64,000 bases of DNA. Source: Arbacia lixula. Its lineage: Eukaryota; Echinodermata; Echinoidea; Arbacioida; Arbaciidae. Below, in pieces: positions 57,121-64,000 of this stretch (position 1 is its first letter; every line of letters begins with the position of its first letter). Made by a program: the position numbers and the translations under genes. The notes under the pieces were generated by a model that did no database searches, was not told the origin of the DNA, and saw only the letters and a list, made by a program, of their open reading frames with translations. The stretch is taken from contig OZ022584.1 of assembly GCA_963669155.1 (NCBI GenBank), forward strand, positions 17,785,771 to 17,849,770. The letters run 5' to 3'.

Positions 57121-58478
57121 TTACTAGCAGCTGCTCTCAACAATATGATACATACGCGATCGCGTCACGTTCACCCAGATTTCATAATAGGTCATATACA
57201 TTCCTATACATGCATACATTTCAGCTTTCGCTGCTGAACTCTTAATTGTGTCGCTTAGTGCTTGTTATGTAGTTAATGAGAACAAAAGCGAACACAAAGT
57301 TTGATCCTTTTTGAGATGAAAATACTAGCTTGGGTGCAGCTGGGCACGTTTTTCATGTTACTTGTCTGAAGGAAAGGCGTTTCATGCATTTTTAATGGAA
57401 TGTGATGCGGAACATTGTGAAATTGAAACTGCAACTTGATATCACGTTTAGAGCCTTTTTGCCATATTGTAACAATATTCCTCGATTGAATCTTTATAGG
57501 TGCATCGTAGGTATTACATGTCACAACTGCGCAAGCATTATGGGGTGGGGATATTTCCCTGAATTCTTCTGCGCATCCGATTTTGTTTATACGTCAAATC
57601 CAGGCAAAAATCATCCAGAGAATCGGCGGCATTGAACATATGAGACCAAAGAGAAAATCTTTGTAAAGCATTCTTGCGTGACTGGAAGGAGAGTGCAATG
57701 AATCTGCATTGATTAAACGGATGATGGTACTCCATGTACTTAAACATCCTTGGTCCGAGTAGCAACAACGGATAGATTTAGAGTGCGGCGCATCCATTGC
57801 GACTGAATCATACACGCGTCACCAAGCAGTTGAAAGTTGAAAGTTGAAAGCAGGGGAAAGCAGTTGAAAACAAGGGAAAGTTGTGAAACTTTACGAAAAT
57901 GGCTTATTAGCTTGCAGCGCATACATAACATTCCTAGTGGTATCTACTCGCTATTCATAAGGTTGGCTTTTCATAACGCCTCATGGATATCGATCCCAAT
58001 TTACTATCATGAATGGCGGCCCCTTATGAATATCGCTACTTACGACCTTGCCCTTTCCGAGTATCCACCAAGCTCATTCCATGCTCATTCTAATTATAAA
58101 CCCCTAAGCTACTGTCCTTTTGCTATCTCTGGTCGCATCTTCGATTTTACCAAGGATAGCGCTTCTGCACATGATCATATCCGCGTGTCACGACTGATCT
58201 AAGAGCCCGGCCCGTACGATCAAAGCGATACATGGAAAGGTTTATAACCCATGATGTTCCAGTGGGAAAAAGCTGGGTATACTCCAAAATTACCCCAATA
58301 ACCATTAACACGACTATTATAAGTGCATTCCTTAATGAGCGTACACATTGCGTGAGTAGTTTGTGGTTCATGGCACTTTCGGTGATTCGCCGTGCTTCGC
58401 CAAAGACCGTGTCAACGCCGTCTACCGGGTCATCCGCCGCTCATCCGCGATGAACCCCGAGAGCAGTTGGCAACTGCA
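57121..58478. other. Gene-free stretch with a family G fragment
   Basis: 57750-57810 (GTCCGAGTAGCAACAACGGATAG...CATTGCGACTGAATC) resembles part of the family F centre (55378-55440). A short (GTTGAAA)n repeat lies at 57832-57850. No exon is recognised. Confidence 0.45.
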
Positions 58479-58625
58479 TTAAATGATTAGTCCACCCTGA
58501 AGTTAAGTTAGTTTCAATAAAAGAAGAAACATGCAAGAAACATAGTAGTGAAGTTTTGACGAAAATCCGTCAAAGTTAAGAAAGTTAATATTTCTCGAAA
58601 TTTCAATTTATTGACGTCACGAACC
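58479..58625 (+). mobile_element. Family B miniature element, solo left arm
   Basis: TTAAATGATTAGTCCACCCTG, GAAAATCCGTCAAAG and a CRE at 58612-58619. The E-box is lost and no right arm follows. Confidence 0.75.
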
Positions 58626-58984
58626 ATAGCGAACCATTACGCGAGATCGTCCTCGCCCGACTCTTCGTTCGAAGGCAGAGTATTGGGATAATCACTTCAA
58701 GAAATTATGAGAGATTCAAACATGAGCACCCACAATGCACCTAGTGATCAGTCTCACTGACTCGGTCGGGCATCAGGCTGCGTGTGTTGCGGACAACAGC
58801 GGACGAGGTTTCGGTCATGCCGACGGACTTTGTATTCCACACACTCTATAATTGTGTCCATCCACGTGTTCAACAAGTGTACCTGTATCCACTCAATTAT
58901 GAATATAGACACGACCGACAAAGCAGTCTTTTTGATTGGCTAGGTACAGTGGTGGCCCTAACACGAGATTATGACAGTGCACAC
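58626..58984. other. Gene-free stretch
   Basis: No exon or repeat is recognised. Confidence 0.35.
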
Positions 58985-59345
58985 ACCACAAAAGGAGATA
59001 CCTGAAAGAAACTTATCAGTGAGGGTTTAATGAAAATCCGTCAAGGGATAAGAAAGTTATGATCTTTCAAAGTTTCGATTTTGTGACGTCACGTGCGAGG
59101 TGCTCTACCATAATGATTCTGTTGTTTACATATTTTTTTTCTCGAAAATGCGCATTATCTCAAAAAGATATGGATCCTTCCACCTGTGCATTTGATACAT
59201 CATTAGAAATGTGTTTTTACACGCATACCTGTATGAAAAAAAAATAATTCCGTTGTCAAGAACAGAAAAAGGAGCAATTTATATGATATTGCGCACAACG
59301 GATGGGAGAGCACCTCGCACGTGACGTCACAAAATTGCAATTTCA
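58985..59345. mobile_element. Family B miniature element, two-armed copy lacking outer ends
   Basis: The left arm has GGTTTAATGAAAATCCGTCAAGGGAT. The internal TTTGATACATCATTAGAAATG and ACGCATACCTGTATGAAAA match 47443-48168. The right arm is truncated after GTGACGTCACAAAATTGC. Two perfect CRE/E-box composites: CRE 59084-59091 with E-box 59089-59094, and E-box 59318-59323 with CRE 59322-59329. Confidence 0.75.
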
Positions 59346-60390
59346 AAAGACCATTGCTATGTTTATATTCAAATCAAGCTCTTCTTATAACTGTTCAGTG
59401 AATTGATTCAAAATATTATCAAATAAAAACACTTTTTCAAATCTCAAAATATAATCATGGTTATGTGAGATAATTATAATTATAGTGATAATCTGTTGAT
59501 TGTCTCTCGTTTAGTCTAATGGTGAATACATCATTATGATTTTTTTTTCAGTATCAGAAATGGCATTAAAAAATCCCATTACAATGTGATGGCACTTGGG
59601 ATGATACTTTTACGTGATTATTGTGGACAATACAGCCGTACTTTGACAAAAGGAAGCAAGTGCCAAATCACTCAAATTTCATATTTGGGTAGTCTCAGAT
59701 TATAACCAGCATTCCCTACTTACATACAAAATCTGGAGAAGGAATATCAATCCTACTGCGAGATATTCAATCTAACATTATGCGGTGTTGCACTGATGCC
59801 AATGCATTGCAATTGGATGATACATTTTGCTAATTTAAAGGAAAAGTATCTTTTGTTAGTTGCCCATTCGTCCATTCAACATTTATATCAAACCCAGCTG
59901 GCCTTCGTGTGTCGATGGATCCGACATCTCCAAATGAATCATTAAAAATACATTGATCATTTTTTTTTTATCGAAGCGACAGACATGACTTGAAATGAAA
60001 TAATTCATGTGTGACCTCCTCCCATTTCATCACAATTAAGTGACGACGTGAACCGAGAACTAGTTCTTTGTCTAGAAAAACCGCACATGAAATCCGTATC
60101 AGTTTCGTGTAACCCTGTTTATGATTACCATTGTTCACATTTTTTCCCACGGGGCAGGAAACGTCGGATTTTCATCCACAGCAGATGGTTTGGTTACAGC
60201 TTTGTGCAAGTAATCGACTAGTATGACGAGCTGCTATTGATATGAATGTGTGGATGGAAATCCTGTGTCGTACATCATGGGTCAATAAGCCATTTTCGAA
60301 ATGTATTTACAACTTTCTCCCTATGATATATAACTGCCTGGTGACGCGTAATTACATTCACTTATATTTCGTGATTCAGTTTCAATGGAA
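59346..60390. other. Gene-free AT-rich stretch
   Basis: No exon or repeat is recognised. Confidence 0.35.
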
Positions 60391-60394
60391 GGAA

Positions 60395-60525
60395 CGCACT
60401 CTGAATATTTTAGTTGTTTCTACTCAGATAAACCTCGGACAAGATTTGGGGTTACCATTAGTAACGTATTGTTTGAACGACGTGAATAAATTTTGCATAC
60501 ATAACGAAAATGGTCTATTGAAACT
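60395..60525 (-). repeat. Family G segment, copy in the minus orientation
   Basis: AACCTCGGACAAGATTTGGG, GGTTACCATTAGTAACG and TATTGTTTGAACGACGTGAATA are the reverse of 56085-56155 and of the family F centre. Apparent related peptides (PLVTYCLND...) are repeat translations and not a protein family. Confidence 0.7.
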
Positions 60526-60784
60526 TGCCTCTTGCGTGTTTAACATGCAAAACATATCCCTGATTGATCTACAGCAGCTGTAAATATATCATGGATATGT
60601 TTTATTGATTAAGAAATCGCTGGCAAATTATTGTTCACGTCGATAGAGTTGTATTGGTAGTTATTGTAAAGCTTTTGTTTACTTACGTTCCGTCCTCATG
60701 CTTACTATATCTTTTCGATTTTTAGTTAAAATGTATGTTTATGTTCATGTTGTGTGTGGAAAAAGAAATTAAATGAAAATAAAG
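60526..60784. other. Short gene-free AT-rich stretch
   Basis: No exon or repeat is recognised. Confidence 0.35.
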
Positions 60785-60785
60785 T

Positions 60786-60860
60786 TCTCCGAGTTATTCT
60801 CCGGATGACGGACAGAGCACACTGCCCAAAACGTTGAGAATGATATTCTTTTTCTCTCTC
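60786..60860 (+). mobile_element. Fragment of a Penelope-like 3' end
   Basis: TCTCCGAGTTATTCTCCGGATGACGG, CAGAGCACACTGCCC, then AAAACGTTGAGA, matches 26586-26645 of the Penelope-like element with a few changes (GAAACGTC to AAAACGTT). It is a diverged remnant of a second insertion. The hammerhead-like GAAA and GUC are mutated, so it is inactive. Confidence 0.75.
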
Positions 60861-61500
60861 GCTCTCTTTTTTTTGATATTGAAGGGGGCATTATGATTCG
60901 TTGCCAAACTTATTTTATTTTTTGTACATACTTTTCTTTCTGCCTGCCTGCCTCTCAACCAATTAGGAAACAAGATTATCGAGATAAGGTAAAATAAACG
61001 AAATTAATGTTTAAGACATTCCCCGAAAATGAAGAAACTTGAGAGCGACTTTCGATTAACCTTTATTTTTCAGGTAGATATTTTTGTCGAGTGAACTTAA
61101 ATATGCCTATCATCTTTTGTCTGCATATTAGGTACATCACAATCTGAGCAGGGATACTATTATGGAAGGATTAGAAACAACTTTTTTTCTTTGAACCGAT
61201 GCTCCACGCCGCTGAAAAGTTAGGTGTTTTCAACAGGTGCTCTTCAGGTGTTTGAACAATGACGAACATGATTGTGTGGCAACAGTTTCTCAGAGAGAAC
61301 AAAATAAATTTAGAGTCGCGTTTGGTTGTCCCGTTCTGTTAATCACATTAATGCTTCCATGGGCGTAACATGTATCAGCAAACACAAATAAACAAGTTTT
61401 TCAAGTAAAATATCTCCGCTCCACGCAAACGCACACAAACACCGTTAAGGATAATGCACAACTTAATATATCATTTTGAGAATGGTTAAATCCCACAAAT
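60861..61500. other. Gene-free AT-rich stretch
   Basis: No exon or repeat is recognised. Confidence 0.35.
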
Positions 61501-61504
61501 GCAT

Positions 61505-61868
61505 AAGATGTGGGAAAGTGAAGAAATAAGTCAATTTTGTAAGTAATACAAATAACTTATTTTTTTAGTGATTCCTCATTACTTTTCGAAACAAAAGCAG
61601 AGTAAAGGATCTGTCATAATCTGCCCTTAACTTCCCTATAGTTTGCAAACATTTTTTTTTTATCAAAACCAAAGCTTCTAGAGACAAATGGGCAATTAAA
61701 GAAATTTCTTTTCGAGTTGACAACAGCTAAATGTCAGCCCCGCGCATGGTACATCAAAGCATTGTCATGATTATAGAAATGCTTTTGACATGCATGCGCA
61801 CGCTTTAGAACCCATACAGATGTTTGAGAATAATCATGCTCGAGTTCCTCTCCTTCCTAACACCTCCC
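61505..61868 (+). repeat. Dispersed repeat family E, copy 2
   Basis: Colinear with 50391-50755: GGAAAGTGAAGAAATAAGTC at the left, AAAGCATTGTCATGATTATAG in the middle and TTCCTAACACCTCCCTGG at the right. Confidence 0.8.
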
Positions 61869-61923
61869 TGGTCTGAGAAACCCAATCCGGTCATTGGTCT
61901 TTAATAGCGGTTTAATTTCTTCC

Positions 61924-62077
61924 GGGGCCCAGTTGCATTAAACGCATTGATAATAACTTTGCTAACAATGGCAACTTCTACGGAAACATTGAATTTGATT
62001 GGCGGTTGAGCGGTGTTACAATGCTAGTTACCTACGGTCGAGTTACCATTTATTGTAAGTTTAATGTAACAGGGCCC
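61924..62077. mobile_element. Foldback miniature element, family A copy 3 (diverged)
   Basis: Starts GGGGCCCAGTTGCATTAAACG and ends TAAGTTTAATGTAACAGGGCCC. The centre TTTGATTGGCGGTTGAGCGGTG matches copy 2 at 883-984. Confidence 0.75.
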
Positions 62078-62089
62078 TGCTTTGTGGTC

Positions 62090-63485
62090 ATAAATGATTA
62101 TGTAGCAAATTGGAATATCACCCTAATTTCACTTTCCATTTGAAAAGAAACTCTAATTACTAAGTGGACAAAACTCATTATACCATGTTGATTCTGAGGA
62201 CAAAATCAATTATATTAAATCAATAATAACGTTTTACTATGTTTTATTCGGCGCCCCATGAAGTTAGTTCAGGTCTAATGCTTGCGTTAAATCTCTGTCG
62301 AGAATACAGGCTTACAACCATGCAGGGTCGGATCCAGAGGGCGGGGGGGGGGGGGGGGGGGGTGGGGGGGGGGTACGAATCGGCCGCAGCCCCTCCTCCC
62401 CCCTCCCCCTTGTGAAACCAGAGGAACCTGCCCCCTTTCTTTTTCAGACTGTCCAGAGTGTCCCTTTTTCAGGTTTAAGAAAAAAAGCCCAATGAGTAAA
62501 AAAATCTCATATCAATTCATAACGCTCTAAGTCATGCCCAAGTCATGCCAACTATGCAATAATAACAAGAAGGCCCGCACAACAGTTTAGGCGCCGTAAT
62601 GAACCGATTTTTTGTTTGTACACCATCCCCCCCCCCCTCCCCCCCCTCCCCCCTCCCCCACCCCCCCATAGATTGACGCCCACAATCATGGCTACGTTTC
62701 TCAACAGGAAGGAAAGCTGATCTCAGGTCCACCCCCCCCCCCCCCCTCTTTTGGCACAAATCCTGGATCCAGCCCTGCTACAACTATAACGTCGGTCAGT
62801 GGAATAAAAGATGAAACCACCGTTATAAACAGCGGCCTCAAACAATACATGATGATAGCACTTCGCGCGTGTCGCCTCTGTATGCGTAAGATCCCAAACG
62901 CAATTTATATCCGACTCAGAACCAATCCATTACTGCGGATGCGTGGATGAGTGCGGTATTGAGATAATAACGAAATGGAATATTCAATGCCCATTTCAAA
63001 GGCAAGGGTTCGCTGGGGAAAGGAAACCAAATCAAACGTTCTTTCTCGGCTGGCTGATAATATAGATTAACATATTAGGTAAAAAAAAAAAGAAGTGTGC
63101 ACTATCGACAGTGATCAACGAACTGCGCTCACTAGTTCGCATCATTTATACATTATTTATGACGTATCGCTGAGGCCTGGGACCATGTGGACAAATTAAG
63201 GGATCCCTGCGGTCCCATTTAGAGTATCATGGCACTCGCTGCACCCAATTACAATCAAGGCTAATCAAAATAGTTCTATTTAATTAGCGTAATGGATAAG
63301 ATATTTTATCTTTTTCAGTCATCATAATCAGTATAGATGTGATGCATCGTCGACGGAATACCAGTGCAGGATGATAACGATAATAACTGTCGAGCCTGTA
63401 AGAGCGAAACTATTTTCAGGATAATAATACTTAAACGTTTTTGTCAAACGCTTCACACGTAGGCATAATTGCATGTTTATATACA
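62090..63485. other. Gene-free stretch with G and C homopolymer clusters
   Basis: Poly-G runs at 62342-62374 and poly-C runs at 62628-62668 and 62731-62748. No exon is recognised. Confidence 0.4.
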
Positions 63486-63489
63486 GATA

Positions 63490-63790
63490 AAACAGTGATA
63501 TGTTAGGAAGGAGGGACAACTCGAGCATAATATATTCAAACATCTGTATGGATACTAAAGCGTGCTAATGAATGTCAAAAGCATTCCAAAATCACTGCAA
63601 TGCTTTGATGTCCCATGCGCGGCACCGTCATTTTGCTGCCGTCCACTTGGAAAGCAATATCTTTAATTCCCCGTTTTGTTCCTCGAAGCTGTGTTTCTTA
63701 TCACATTTTTTGTAATTTTCAAGAAAGTTAAGGGCAACACTACTAAAGATCCTGTATTCGTTTTTCTTCTAAATAATTGTTGAATGATGC
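63490..63790 (-). repeat. Dispersed repeat family E, copy 3
   Basis: Reverse complement of the family at 50391 and 61505: CTCGAGCATAAT, AGCGTGCTAATGAATGTCAAAAG, GCAATGCTTTGATGTCCCATGCGCG, and GTTAAGGGCAACACTACTAAAGATCC. Confidence 0.75.
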
Positions 63791-64000
63791 ACAAATGGAG
63801 ATATAAGATAATATTCTTACTGACATAATTAACAAATTTCTTCTTTTTCCGGAGATTTCCGAAAATATCGGATTCGATAATTATCAAAATTATATATTAA
63901 GCTGTTTATTTTCATTAACAGAGTTTGCGGCAATTTGCGTGCAGCTGAGATATTTGACTAAAAAACTGTTTATTTTTGTTCGCTGATATCTCTTTTCCTC
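63791..64000. other. AT-rich window end
   Basis: No exon or repeat is recognised. Confidence 0.35.

Noticed and set aside
55971..60583. Similar short peptides (PLVTYCLND...) in three places, suggesting a small gene family
   Set aside because: They are translations of the dispersed family G repeat in either orientation, each broken outside the repeat and without start or splice support.

Overview
This is a stretch of animal nuclear genome, most likely from an echinoderm and probably a sea urchin. The reasons are long AT-rich introns, very abundant GA/CT, CTA and CA microsatellites, many small foldback elements, a Penelope-like retroelement, CR1/L2-type LINE scraps, and an ATOH8-type bHLH gene with deuterostome character. 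The species assignment is inference from repeat style and gene content. Nothing looks bacterial: there are no operons, ribosome binding sites or CRISPR arrays, and most open frames are shadows of simple repeats.

Only two host protein genes can be supported. (1) On the minus strand at 13414-14745 is the main exon of an ATOH8/Net-family bHLH transcription factor, with a probable splice donor after its conserved C-terminal basic end. (2) On the plus strand at 27090-41553 is an eleven-coding-exon gene whose exons join in one continuous frame (4725 nt, 1574 codons plus stop). It encodes a protein with an acidic N-terminus, a proline-rich segment, a MIF4G-like helical repeat region (PAIP1/CTIF/eIF4G type) split over seven exons, and a very long Gln-rich C-terminal exon with WG dipeptides. 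A possible untranslated first exon ends at 21714.

Layout: 1-13.4 kb is gene-free and holds foldback repeats and microsatellites. 13.4-14.8 kb is the bHLH gene. 14.8-21.5 kb is its upstream flank, rich in GA/CT tracts and TTAA-type miniature elements. 21.7-27.1 kb, possibly intron 1 of the MIF4G gene, carries a Penelope-like element flanked by a near-perfect 1324-bp inverted repeat of its own 3' half. 27.1-41.6 kb is the MIF4G gene, whose introns 4, 6, 7 and 8 (numbered after the first coding exon) contain separate tandem arrays. Three of these arrays abut, or appear to derive from, splice junctions. 41.6-45.8 kb is 3' UTR/flank with a 425-bp CTA array. 45.8-64 kb is gene-free and built largely of miniature inverted-repeat elements, a LINE reverse-transcriptase pseudogene and at least three dispersed repeat families.

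The most unusual observations are: the chain of exon-5 fragments with intact splice donors in the next intron; the exact 77-bp array whose unit resembles the intron's own 3' splice site; the 49/66-bp array that runs into the exon-9 acceptor; the palindromic Penelope insertion with hammerhead-like termini; and a TTAA miniature transposon family that spreads a combined CRE (TGACGTCA) plus E-box (CACGTG) site at up to two copies per element.
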